A stretch of DNA of 37,976 bases. Origin: Coprococcus sp. (GTDB lineage Bacteria > Bacillota > Clostridia > Lachnospirales > Lachnospiraceae). A model generated the notes under the pieces. It worked only from the letters and a program-made list of their open reading frames with translations. It had not been told where the DNA came from and did not search any database. The position numbers were made by a program, and so were the translations under genes. The DNA is taken from positions 1 through 37,976 of the forward strand of contig JAEDGW010000012.1 in assembly GCA_016297325.1 (NCBI GenBank), written 5' to 3'. Of this stretch, positions 24,014-31,621 are shown piece after piece (position 1 is the first letter of the stretch; each line of letters begins with the position of its first letter).

Positions 24014-25402
24014 TTGAAAAATGGTAAGATAGTACAGGTCATGGGACCTGTCGTAGACGTAGAATTTCCAGACAACGATCTGCCATACATCAAGGATGCT
24101 CTTGAAGTAGATAATCATGGAAAAAGATGTGTTATGGAAGTAGCACAGCACGTAGGAAACAATACAGTAAGATGTATCATGCTGTCCGCCAGCGAGGGAC
24201 TTTCAAGAGATATGGAAGTCGTTGCGACCGGATCAGGAATCAAAGTTCCAGTAGGAAATCAGACACTTGGACGTCTGTTCAACGTGCTTGGTGAGACAAT
24301 AGATGACAAGGAGGATCTCTCAGACACAGAGCACTGGGTAATCCACAGAGAGCCACCAACATTTGAGAATCAGAGCCCTGTCATCGAGATACTTGAGACA
24401 GGTATCAAGGTCATAGATCTTCTTGCACCTTACTCAAAGGGTGGTAAGATCGGTCTGTTCGGCGGTGCCGGAGTTGGTAAGACAGTCCTTATCCAGGAGC
24501 TTATCCAGAACATCGCATCTGTACATGGTGGATACTCAATATTCACCGGTGTAGGAGAGCGTTCAAGAGAGGGAAATGATCTGTGGACAGAGATGAGCGA
24601 GTCAGGCGTTATCGACAAGACCGCCCTGGTGTTCGGACAGATGAATGAGCCACCTGGAGCCAGAATGAGAGTCGCAGAGACAGGACTTACAATGGCAGAG
24701 TATTTCCGTGATGTAAATCATCAGGATGTGCTTCTGTTCATCGACAATATATTCAGATTTACACAGGCAGGTTCAGAGGTTTCATCACTTCTCGGACGTA
24801 TGCCATCAGCCGTTGGTTATCAGCCGACACTTGCAAATGAGATGGGTGAGCTTCAGGAGCGAATCGCTTCGACCAAGGAAGGATCAGTCACATCAGTTCA
24901 GGCCGTATATGTGCCAGCCGATGACCTTACAGATCCTGCCCCAGCCACAACATTTGCACATCTGGACGCCAATACGGTTCTTTCAAGAAAGATCGTTGAG
25001 CAGGGTATCTATCCGGCAGTAGATCCGCTGGAGTCAAGCTCACGAATCCTTGAGGCTGATATAGTCGGCGAGGAGCACTACAATGTTGCAAGACGTGTAC
25101 AGGAGATCCTTCAGAAGTATAAGGAGCTGCAGGATATCATCGCCATCCTCGGTATGGAGGAGCTGTCAGATGAGGATAAGCTCACAGTTACAAGAGCCAG
25201 AAAGGTTCAGAGATTCCTGTCACAGCCATTCCATGTTGCTGAGAACTTCACAGGTATTCCTGGAAAGTATGTAAGTCTCAAGGATACGATCAAGGGCTTC
25301 AAGATGATCGTTGACGGTGAGATGGACGAGTATCCTGAGTGGGCATTCTTCAACGTAGGTACTATAGAGGAAGTAAAGGAAAAGGCCGAGAAGGGCCAGT
25401 AA
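24014..25402 (+). CDS. atpD: ATP synthase F1 subunit beta (AtpD)
   Basis: A 462-aa catalytic subunit. The P-loop GGAGVGKT is at about residues 150-157, the catalytic Glu of GERSREGND follows, then LFIDNIFRFTQAGSEVS and the signature PAVDPLESSSR. The C-terminal helical domain contains ELSDEDKLTV, close to the DELSEEDK motif that contacts gamma. The start is TTG, with AAGGAGG (23998-24004) 9 bp before it; the nearer ATG at 24009 meets a stop after two codons. Confidence 0.97.
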   Translation: MKNGKIVQVMGPVVDVEFPDNDLPYIKDALEVDNHGKRCVMEVAQHVGNNTVRCIMLSASEGLSRDMEVVATGSGIKVPVGNQTLGRLFNVLGETIDDKEDLSDTEHWVIHREPPTFENQSPVIEILETGIKVIDLLAPYSKGGKIGLFGGAGVGKTVLIQELIQNIASVHGGYSIFTGVGERSREGNDLWTEMSESGVIDKTALVFGQMNEPPGARMRVAETGLTMAEYFRDVNHQDVLLFIDNIFRFTQAGSEVSSLLGRMPSAVGYQPTLANEMGELQERIASTKEGSVTSVQAVYVPADDLTDPAPATTFAHLDANTVLSRKIVEQGIYPAVDPLESSSRILEADIVGEEHYNVARRVQEILQKYKELQDIIAILGMEELSDEDKLTVTRARKVQRFLSQPFHVAENFTGIPGKYVSLKDTIKGFKMIVDGEMDEYPEWAFFNVGTIEEVKEKAEKGQ

Positions 25403-25455
25403 ATATCAGAGGATATCAGTGTACGCCATTAGATATCAGAAAAGGAAGTGCGTAG

Positions 25456-25860
25456 ATGAATACATTTTATCTGAGAGTTATTTCCAGCAATAAGATATTC
25501 TTCGAAGGCCGAGTAGAGAAGATCATTCTTCCACTTGAAGATGGAGAGAAAGCGGTTCTTGCACATCATGAGAACATGGTCATAGCCACCAGCATAGGCG
25601 AGATCAGGATCACCACGAATAAGGGTGAGCAGGTTGTCGGTGTTGTCGGTGAGGGCTTTGTTCAGATAGTAAATAACCGAGTTGTCCTTATCGTGGATTC
25701 CGCAGAGAAGCCGGAGGATATCGACAGGGTCAGAGCCAAGGAGGCAAAGATCAGAGCGGAAGAGAGGCTCAGACAGAAAGAGAGTCTGAAGGAGTACAAG
25801 CAGAGCGAGGCATCCCTTGCCCGTGCACTCACAAGACTCAGAGTAACAGAAAAGATTTAA
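25456..25860 (+). CDS. atpC: ATP synthase F1 subunit epsilon (AtpC)
   Basis: A 134-aa subunit of the central stalk that regulates ATP hydrolysis. The N-terminal beta sandwich shows FYLRVISSNKIFFEG and EKAVLAHHENMV. The C-terminal part is a long charged helical hairpin (EAKIRAEERLRQKE...ASLARALTRLRV) that can extend along gamma. AAAGGAAG lies ahead of the ATG. It is the last gene of the operon, with a terminator 60 bp after the stop. Confidence 0.95.
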   Translation: MNTFYLRVISSNKIFFEGRVEKIILPLEDGEKAVLAHHENMVIATSIGEIRITTNKGEQVVGVVGEGFVQIVNNRVVLIVDSAEKPEDIDRVRAKEAKIRAEERLRQKESLKEYKQSEASLARALTRLRVTEKI

Positions 25861-25920
25861 AACCTGGCGCAAGCCGAACACAGAGCGCATCAGTGCAGGA
25901 TTTCGAACCTAAAAGAATAT

Positions 25921-25974
25921 AAAAGGCAGTGTCAACAGTGGAGTGATGAAACTGGTATGACATTGCCTTTTTTG
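25921..25974 (+). terminator. Terminator of the ATP synthase operon
   Basis: AAAGGCAGTGTCA (25922-25934) pairs with TGACATTGCCTTT (about 25958-25970) with one G-T wobble, and a run of T follows. A 13-bp stem with a long loop. Confidence 0.85.
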
Positions 25975-25978
25975 AATG

Positions 25979-26032
25979 CAGATACAGGGAAATAAATGAT
26001 AAAAACTTATCATTTACTCTGCCAGGTATCTG
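25979..26032. repeat. Nested palindrome between atpC and the acyltransferase gene
   Basis: An inner perfect 10-bp stem TAAATGATAA/TTATCATTTA (25993-26002, 26007-26016) with an AAAC loop is enclosed by CAGATAC (25979-25985) and GTATCTG (26026-26032). GG/CC pairs lie between. It sits 20 bp before a promoter and is symmetrical, so it could be an operator or cruciform. The rest of the 324-bp gap holds the atp terminator and the next promoter. Confidence 0.5.
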
Positions 26033-26052
26033 ACACAATAAAAAAATGTTAC

Positions 26053-26081
26053 TTGACAACTTTTGCCTTTGCTGAGAAAAT
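26053..26081 (+). promoter_or_regulatory. Predicted promoter of the acyltransferase gene
   Basis: Perfect -35 TTGACA (26053-26058), 17 bp, GAAAAT (26076-26081, 4 of 6). The leader to the start codon is about 95 bp. Confidence 0.5.
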
Positions 26082-26184
26082 AACTAGATAGTATATGGTA
26101 GAATTATGAAAAAGAGGACAACTTGGGACGTGTGCATTTATATGCACACATTTTTGAGTTAGAGGTATTTGGTTAGAGGTAGTT

Positions 26185-26910
26185 ATGTTAAGATTTATTT
26201 GGGTAATAGTTTCGTGTGTGTTTTTGATCATGTACTATGTGCCAAAGATGTCGTATTATGCCAGACACCCGGAGAAATATGGGGAGGATGTATGTTATCA
26301 GATGGCACAGATCATGTGCAATCATGTGAGAAAGCGTGCATTCATAAAGACGGTTGCAACGGGTATGGAGAATCTGCCTAAGGAAGGCGGATACATCATG
26401 TATGCAAACCATCAGGGAAAGTATGATGTACTTGGAGTTATAGTATCTCATGATAAGCCTATCACATACGTCATGGATGCGAAGAGATCAAAGCTGTTTA
26501 TCGCAGATCAGCTCACCGACCTCCTGAAGGCTCAGAGACTTGATAAGGAGAATATAAAGCAGCAGGTAAAGGTTATAAATGATGTATCGACGGAGATCAA
26601 GGCTGGCCGAAGATACATATTATTCCCGGAGGGCGGATATGATCACAGCCACAACGAGCTCAAGGAGTTCATGCCGGGCAGCTTCAAGATTGCAAAGAAA
26701 GCAAAGTGTCCGATAGTTCCAGTGGTGCTTTACGATTCATTCAGACCATTTGAAGGTTGGTCACTCAGGAAGGTGACTACACAGCTTGCATTTCTGGAGC
26801 CGATTCCTTATGAGGATATCGCAGACAAGAGTACAGTGGAGATCAGAGACATGGTTGTTGCAAGGATCCAGGCAAAACTTGACACCATGGAGACGATGAA
26901 CTGCTGGTAA
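26185..26910 (+). CDS. plsC: 1-acyl-sn-glycerol-3-phosphate acyltransferase (PlsC-like)
   Basis: A 241-aa membrane-bound acyltransferase. An N-terminal TM helix (about residues 3-20) is followed by the catalytic NHxxxxD motif as NHQGKYD (His76, Asp81). FPEGG near residue 147 is the substrate-binding motif III, and PIVPVVLYDS is motif IV. It should add the second acyl chain to lysophosphatidate in phospholipid synthesis. The usual motif II is less clear (DAKRSKLF). GAGG lies upstream of the ATG. It is a single-gene unit with its own promoter and terminator. Substrate assignment beyond the family is inference. Confidence 0.88.
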   Translation: MLRFIWVIVSCVFLIMYYVPKMSYYARHPEKYGEDVCYQMAQIMCNHVRKRAFIKTVATGMENLPKEGGYIMYANHQGKYDVLGVIVSHDKPITYVMDAKRSKLFIADQLTDLLKAQRLDKENIKQQVKVINDVSTEIKAGRRYILFPEGGYDHSHNELKEFMPGSFKIAKKAKCPIVPVVLYDSFRPFEGWSLRKVTTQLAFLEPIPYEDIADKSTVEIRDMVVARIQAKLDTMETMNCW

Positions 26911-26932
26911 GAGCAACAGAATATGATTTATG

Positions 26933-26970
26933 AACCGCATGAACGGATTTGTTTATGCGGTTTATTTTTT
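26933..26970 (+). terminator. Terminator after the acyltransferase gene
   Basis: AACCGCAT (26933-26940) pairs with ATGCGGTT (26955-26962), followed by TATTTTTT. A second weak hairpin, GCGCAC/GTGTGC (26998-27015), precedes CTTTTTT. Confidence 0.8.
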
Positions 26971-27054
26971 ATGTCACAAGCGCCGGCTTGATGACCTGCG
27001 CACGCATCAGTGTGCTTCCTCTTTTTTACTTTCAGTTCTGGTATAACTTGTTGA

Positions 27055-27084
27055 TTGCGGGAATGTGGCCGGAGGGTGTATAAT
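27055..27084 (+). promoter_or_regulatory. Predicted promoter of the acidic-repeat protein and perhaps hydGF
   Basis: TTGCGG (27055-27060), 18 bp, perfect TATAAT (27079-27084). The start codon is 57 bp downstream. The -35 matches only 3 of 6 bases. Confidence 0.4.
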
Positions 27085-27140
27085 GTCCGTGGTCACATGG
27101 TCTGTGGGCCGTGGCTAGAAAATAAGATGGGATAAGGGAT

Positions 27141-27935
27141 ATGGCAGAAAAAAAACAGGATAAAGACAACAGGGAAAATAAAGGCAGTAAGGACGGTAAG
27201 GAGAAGTCAGGTGCGGGAAGCGGCAGGACGCTGAGGATCCTGATAAAGGTTCTGGCGGTGCTCATCGTTCTGGTGATAGTGGTGTTCTATGCTATATATT
27301 ACAGATTTGCGCATGTGGCGAAGAAGCTGGCATATGAGACTGCGAATATGTATGCATTTGGCAGTGGAAAAGATATGGCGGAGTATATAGCTCCCGGTTA
27401 TATAAAGCAGTATGAGGACAAATCAAAGGTGCTCTCGATAAGCGATATACAGGATATATATATAACGAAATTCCGTACTTACGTGAACGACAAGATAGGA
27501 GATATCGACAAGATAGAATGTAAGATCACAGACATCAAGGCTGTGAGCAACGTTGAGGATCTGAAGCAGACATTTGCGGATAACGGCGTGAATGGAGTTA
27601 CGCAGTACAGAAGTGTGGATGCGGACTGGATAGTCATCGGCAAGAACGGGGATGAGATAACTCTCCAGGTGCAGGAGTTCGTACTCAAATGTGATGATGG
27701 CTGGTATGTTGACTATGTTCTTCTGCCGGCGGACGTCGACAGCGGCAGCGCAGATGGAGCTGGGGCTGAGACTGAGTCAGATGACGCAGATGGAGCTGAG
27801 GCAGAAACCGGATCGGATGACGCAGATGGAGCTGAGGCAGAAACTGAGTCGGATGACGCAGATGGAGCTGGGACAGAAACTGAATCAGATGATGCTGAGA
27901 CAGAGACTGTCACCGAGGATGGCAATATAGGATAG
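27141..27935 (+). CDS. One-TM protein with acidic 12-residue tandem repeats, function unknown
   Basis: 264 aa. A highly charged Lys/Asp/Glu-rich start (residues 1-30) is followed by one TM helix (about 32-52). Next is a domain of about 140 residues that ends in VQEFVLKCDDGWYVDYVLLP, reminiscent of NTF2-like extracytoplasmic domains but not assignable. The tail is four copies of a 12-residue Asp/Glu/Ala/Gly/Thr repeat (about 205-252) and TETVTEDG. Topology suggests a cytosolic N-terminus and an external domain. No ribosome site is strong (AAGGGAT before the ATG). hydG begins 57 bp after its stop on the same strand; any functional link is unproven. Confidence 0.75.
   Translation: MAEKKQDKDNRENKGSKDGKEKSGAGSGRTLRILIKVLAVLIVLVIVVFYAIYYRFAHVAKKLAYETANMYAFGSGKDMAEYIAPGYIKQYEDKSKVLSISDIQDIYITKFRTYVNDKIGDIDKIECKITDIKAVSNVEDLKQTFADNGVNGVTQYRSVDADWIVIGKNGDEITLQVQEFVLKCDDGWYVDYVLLPADVDSGSADGAGAETESDDADGAEAETGSDDADGAEAETESDDADGAGTETESDDAETETVTEDGNIG
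27753..27896 (+). repeat. 36-bp in-frame tandem repeat, four copies
   Basis: Four consecutive 36-bp units starting GATGGAGCTG, each encoding DGA(E/G)(A/T)ET(E/G)SDDA. The middle copies are nearly identical at DNA level, so copy number could change by slippage without a frameshift. Confidence 0.9.
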
Positions 27936-27992
27936 GTTAGATCTGGATGTTTTGGAAGGGCATACGGAATATAGAGAAAGAAGGCTGATTGT

Positions 27993-29411
27993 ATGTACGA
28001 CATGAAATCTATGAAGGCGGAGGAGTTCATAGATGACGGAGAGATCCGTGAGACTCTGGAATATGCAGAGAATAACAAGAACAATGTGGAGCTGATAGAC
28101 AGCATCATAGAGAAGGCAAAGCTCAGAAAAGGGCTTACACACAGGGAGGCATCTGTGCTTCTGGCGTGTGAGATGCCGGAGAAGATCGCAGAGATATATG
28201 ATCTGGCGGAACAGATCAAGAAGGATTTCTACGGTAACAGAATAGTTATGTTTGCGCCGCTCTATCTGTCAAATTACTGTGTAAATGGATGCGTGTACTG
28301 TCCTTACCACATAAAGAACAAGCATATCGCAAGAAAAAAACTGACGCAGGAAGAGGTCAGGAAGGAAGTTATTGCCCTTCAGGATATGGGACACAAGAGA
28401 CTGGCAATAGAGGCCGGTGAGGATCCTCAGATGAATCCTATAGAGTATATCCTTGAGTGTATAGATACTATCTACAGCATAAAGCACAAGAACGGAGCGA
28501 TCCGTCGTGTGAATGTTAATATAGCGGCGACGACCGTGGAGAACTACAGGAAGCTGCATGAGGCCGGAATAGGTACATATATCCTGTTCCAGGAGACTTA
28601 TGACAAGGAGGCCTATGAGAAGCTTCATCCGTATGGACCAAAGCATGACTATGCATATCACACCGAGGCCATGGATCGTGCCATGGAGGGCGGAATAGAT
28701 GATGTGGGACTGGGCGTGCTCTTCGGTCTGGACAAATACAGATATGAATTTGCCGGACTTTTGATGCATGCGGAGCATCTTGAGGCTGTTCACGGCGTGG
28801 GCCCACACACCATAAGCGTTCCAAGAGTAAAGAAGGCGGATGATATAGATCCGGAAGCGTTTGACAATGGAATAAGTGATGAGACGTTCTGCAAGATCGC
28901 AGCGTGTATCAGGATAGCTGTTCCATATACCGGAATGATCATCTCCACAAGGGAGAATCCAAAGGTACGTGACGAGATCATAAGGCTCGGCGTGTCACAG
29001 ATAAGCGGCGGTTCCAAGACCAGTGTCGGCGGTTATTATGAGCCGGAGCCGGAGGACGAAAAGTCTGAGCAATTTGACGTCAGTGATACGAGAACCCTGG
29101 ATCAGGTGGTGAACTGGCTCATGACAAAGGGATATATCCCATCGTTCTGTACGGCGTGCTACAGAGAGGGCAGAACCGGAGACAGGTTCATGAGCCTGTG
29201 CAAGAGCGGTCAGATCCAGAACTGCTGCCATCCAAATGCACTGATGACTCTGGAGGAGTATCTGGTGGATTATGCTTCGCCGGAGACCGCAGAGCTTGGC
29301 AGGAGACTTATACAGGATGAGCTTGCGAACATTCCAAATGAGAGAGTCAGACAGATAGTTGTGGAGAGACTTGACAGGATAAAACACGGAGACAGAGATT
29401 TCAGATTCTAG
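27993..29411 (+). CDS. hydG: [FeFe]-hydrogenase maturase HydG (radical SAM, tyrosine lyase)
   Basis: A 472-aa radical SAM enzyme that cleaves tyrosine to supply CO and cyanide, as an iron synthon, for the hydrogenase H-cluster. The SAM-cluster motif CxxxCxxC is Cys96, Cys100 and Cys103 in NYCVNGCVYCPYH. The second, HydG-specific cluster motif CxxC-x22-C is Cys386, Cys389 and Cys412 in the C-terminal domain (FCTACYREGRTGDRF...). This distinguishes it from the thiamine enzyme ThiH, which lacks that C-terminal motif. The ATG has AAAGAAGG 8 bp upstream. hydF follows after 13 bp. The hydrogenase and hydE are not in the window. Confidence 0.95.
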   Translation: MYDMKSMKAEEFIDDGEIRETLEYAENNKNNVELIDSIIEKAKLRKGLTHREASVLLACEMPEKIAEIYDLAEQIKKDFYGNRIVMFAPLYLSNYCVNGCVYCPYHIKNKHIARKKLTQEEVRKEVIALQDMGHKRLAIEAGEDPQMNPIEYILECIDTIYSIKHKNGAIRRVNVNIAATTVENYRKLHEAGIGTYILFQETYDKEAYEKLHPYGPKHDYAYHTEAMDRAMEGGIDDVGLGVLFGLDKYRYEFAGLLMHAEHLEAVHGVGPHTISVPRVKKADDIDPEAFDNGISDETFCKIAACIRIAVPYTGMIISTRENPKVRDEIIRLGVSQISGGSKTSVGGYYEPEPEDEKSEQFDVSDTRTLDQVVNWLMTKGYIPSFCTACYREGRTGDRFMSLCKSGQIQNCCHPNALMTLEEYLVDYASPETAELGRRLIQDELANIPNERVRQIVVERLDRIKHGDRDFRF

Positions 29412-29424
29412 GCAGGAGATACAC

Positions 29425-30672
29425 ATGGGATATAACGACACACCATCGGCAAACAGGATTCATATAGGCTTCTTTGGACAGCGGAATGCGGGCAAATCCA
29501 GCCTTGTAAATGCAGTGACGGGGCAGAGCCTGTCTGTTGTGTCGGATGTGGCGGGAACAACCACGGATCCTGTGAACAAGTCGATGGAGCTGCTTCCGCT
29601 TGGACCGGTGGTCATCACGGATACCCCGGGTATGGATGACGAGGGAGATCTCGGAGAGCTCAGAGTCCAGAAGGCAAAACAGACTCTCAGGAAGACAGAT
29701 GTGGCGGTTCTTGTTGTGGATGGCACAGTGGGGCTTTCGGAGAGCGACAGGCAGCTTATACATTTGCTTGTAGAGAAGAATATAAATTATATAATTGCAT
29801 ACAATAAGTGCGATGTGGTATCGGCGGATGCTGCAAAACAGATAGAACAAAACGACGGTGATATACTTAAGACCTGTCCTCACATATGGGTGAGTGCCAG
29901 AGAGAGAACCGGTGTAAATGAGCTGAAGGAGATGACCGGACATCTGACCGCGGAGGCACCTGAGGTCCGCCGGCTTGTGGGTGATCTGATAGAGCCTGGG
30001 GATGTGGTGGTGCTTGTGATACCGATAGATTCGGCAGCTCCCAAGGGAAGACTTATACTTCCACAGCAGCAGGTCATAAGAGATGTGCTCGATGCTGGTG
30101 CTGTAGCAGTGGCCTGCAGGGACACGGAGCTTGAAGATACATTGTCAAGATTTGGAGATCAGGTATCACTGGTGGTCACGGATTCTCAGGCATTTGCAAA
30201 GGTGATGCAGATAGTGCCAAATGACATATACCTCACGTCGTTTTCAATATTGATGGCGAGATTTAAAGGGCAGCTTGACGGTGCGGTGAAAGCTGCATAT
30301 AAGCTGGATGAGTTCCATGGGGACAGCCGGCCAAGGATACTGATAGCTGAGGGCTGCACACATCACAGACAGTGTGATGATATAGGAACGGTGAAGCTTC
30401 CGGGCTGGATAAATAAGTATACAGGTTGCACACCTGAATATCATTTTACCAGCGGAACAGAGTTCCCGGAGGATCTTTCGGGATATGATCTGGTGATACA
30501 CTGCGGAGGCTGTATGCTGAACGAGCGTGAGATGATGAGCCGCCAGCAGATGGCGCAGGAGCAGAACATACCGATGACCAATTATGGCACGGCCATAGCT
30601 CACATGAATGGGATACTGGCGAGAAGTCTGGAAGTGTTCCAGAAATCTCATGATAAGAATACATTAACATAA
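29425..30672 (+). CDS. hydF: [FeFe]-hydrogenase maturation GTPase HydF
   Basis: A 415-aa scaffold on which the diiron subcluster is built and then delivered to the hydrogenase. The N-terminal GTPase has a P-loop GQRNAGKS (residues 18-25), VAGTTTDPV as switch I, DTPGMDD as G3 and NKCD as G4. The C-terminal [4Fe-4S] site has CTH (Cys311, His313) and HCGGC (His359, Cys360, Cys363), the CxH and HCxxC pattern of HydF. AGGAGA precedes the ATG. It is cotranscribed with hydG (13-bp gap). The patatin gene starts about 80 bp further on. Confidence 0.95.
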   Translation: MGYNDTPSANRIHIGFFGQRNAGKSSLVNAVTGQSLSVVSDVAGTTTDPVNKSMELLPLGPVVITDTPGMDDEGDLGELRVQKAKQTLRKTDVAVLVVDGTVGLSESDRQLIHLLVEKNINYIIAYNKCDVVSADAAKQIEQNDGDILKTCPHIWVSARERTGVNELKEMTGHLTAEAPEVRRLVGDLIEPGDVVVLVIPIDSAAPKGRLILPQQQVIRDVLDAGAVAVACRDTELEDTLSRFGDQVSLVVTDSQAFAKVMQIVPNDIYLTSFSILMARFKGQLDGAVKAAYKLDEFHGDSRPRILIAEGCTHHRQCDDIGTVKLPGWINKYTGCTPEYHFTSGTEFPEDLSGYDLVIHCGGCMLNEREMMSRQQMAQEQNIPMTNYGTAIAHMNGILARSLEVFQKSHDKNTLT

Positions 30673-30753
30673 AAATATATCGGAGCAGATTCAGATGACT
30701 GCAGAAAGTGACTACAGAACTTTGCAGGGAGGATGCTCCGGAAAGGCGGGAAT

Positions 30754-31617
30754 ATGGCAAAGACAGGGCTTGTGCTTGAAGGTGGCGGACAGCGTGGTAT
30801 ATATACCGCAGGCGTGCTGGACGTCTTTATGGATAACGATATAACTGTGGATGGTGTGATCGGAGTATCGGCTGGTGCCATACATGGACTGTCATTTGTG
30901 GCAGGGCAGAGAGGCCGTAACATAAGATACAATCTGAAATACAGGAACAATAAGCATTACATGAGTCTCTACTCCCTCATAACGACGGGCGATATATGTG
31001 GAGAGCAGTTCTGCTATCACGATATACCGGAGAGGCTGGATCCTCTGGATTATGACGCATTTCTGGCAAATCCGACTAAGTTCTATGTGGGATGCTCCAA
31101 TCTGGAGACCGGAGAGGCAGAGTATCTTGAGTGTACAGACATGAGAAATCCTGATGATGTGAACAAGGTGAGGGCATCGGCATCACTTCCACTCGTATCA
31201 AATACGGTTGAGGTGGACGGCATGAAGCTTCTGGATGGAGGAATATCCGACAGCATTCCTATATTTGCATTCAGGAGGATGGGATACAGGAGAAATGTGG
31301 TTGTTCTCACAAGACCTGCCGGATATAGAAAAGGCCCGGATAAGATGCTCAGGCTTGAGGCTGGAAAGTATAGGGAATACCCTGAGTTTGTAAGACGATG
31401 CTATATGAGGCATCTGTATTACAACAAGACCCTGGACAAGCTGGAAGAGCTGGAGAAGCAGGGAGACACCCTGATCATAAGGCCGAGTGAGACTATAGAG
31501 ATATCAAGACTTGAGAGAAAGCCTGAGATGATAGAAGCAATGTATGAGCTTGGGCTGCACGATGCAAAAGAGAAATTACAGGAGGTAAAAGAATTTCTCG
31601 GAGCGGGCAGGGATTGA
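30754..31617 (+). CDS. Patatin-like phospholipase
   Basis: About 287 aa, soluble, with the Ser-Asp catalytic dyad of patatins. The oxyanion loop is EGGGQRGIYTAGVLD, the nucleophile Ser is in GVSAG, and the Asp is in LDGGISDSIP. It resembles bacterial YlbK/RssA-like proteins and probably hydrolyses acyl esters of lipids. ATG 30754 gives the typical MAKTGLVLEGGG start and follows AAAGGCGGG; ATG 30733 abuts GGGAGG with no spacing and is less likely. The MATE gene follows after 4 bp, so they are cotranscribed. Confidence 0.88.
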   Translation: MAKTGLVLEGGGQRGIYTAGVLDVFMDNDITVDGVIGVSAGAIHGLSFVAGQRGRNIRYNLKYRNNKHYMSLYSLITTGDICGEQFCYHDIPERLDPLDYDAFLANPTKFYVGCSNLETGEAEYLECTDMRNPDDVNKVRASASLPLVSNTVEVDGMKLLDGGISDSIPIFAFRRMGYRRNVVVLTRPAGYRKGPDKMLRLEAGKYREYPEFVRRCYMRHLYYNKTLDKLEELEKQGDTLIIRPSETIEISRLERKPEMIEAMYELGLHDAKEKLQEVKEFLGAGRD

Positions 31618-31621
31618 TCAG

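Noticed and set aside
27993..29411. ThiH (thiamine tyrosine lyase)
   Set aside because: The C-terminal CxxC-x22-C motif and the adjacent hydF identify HydG.
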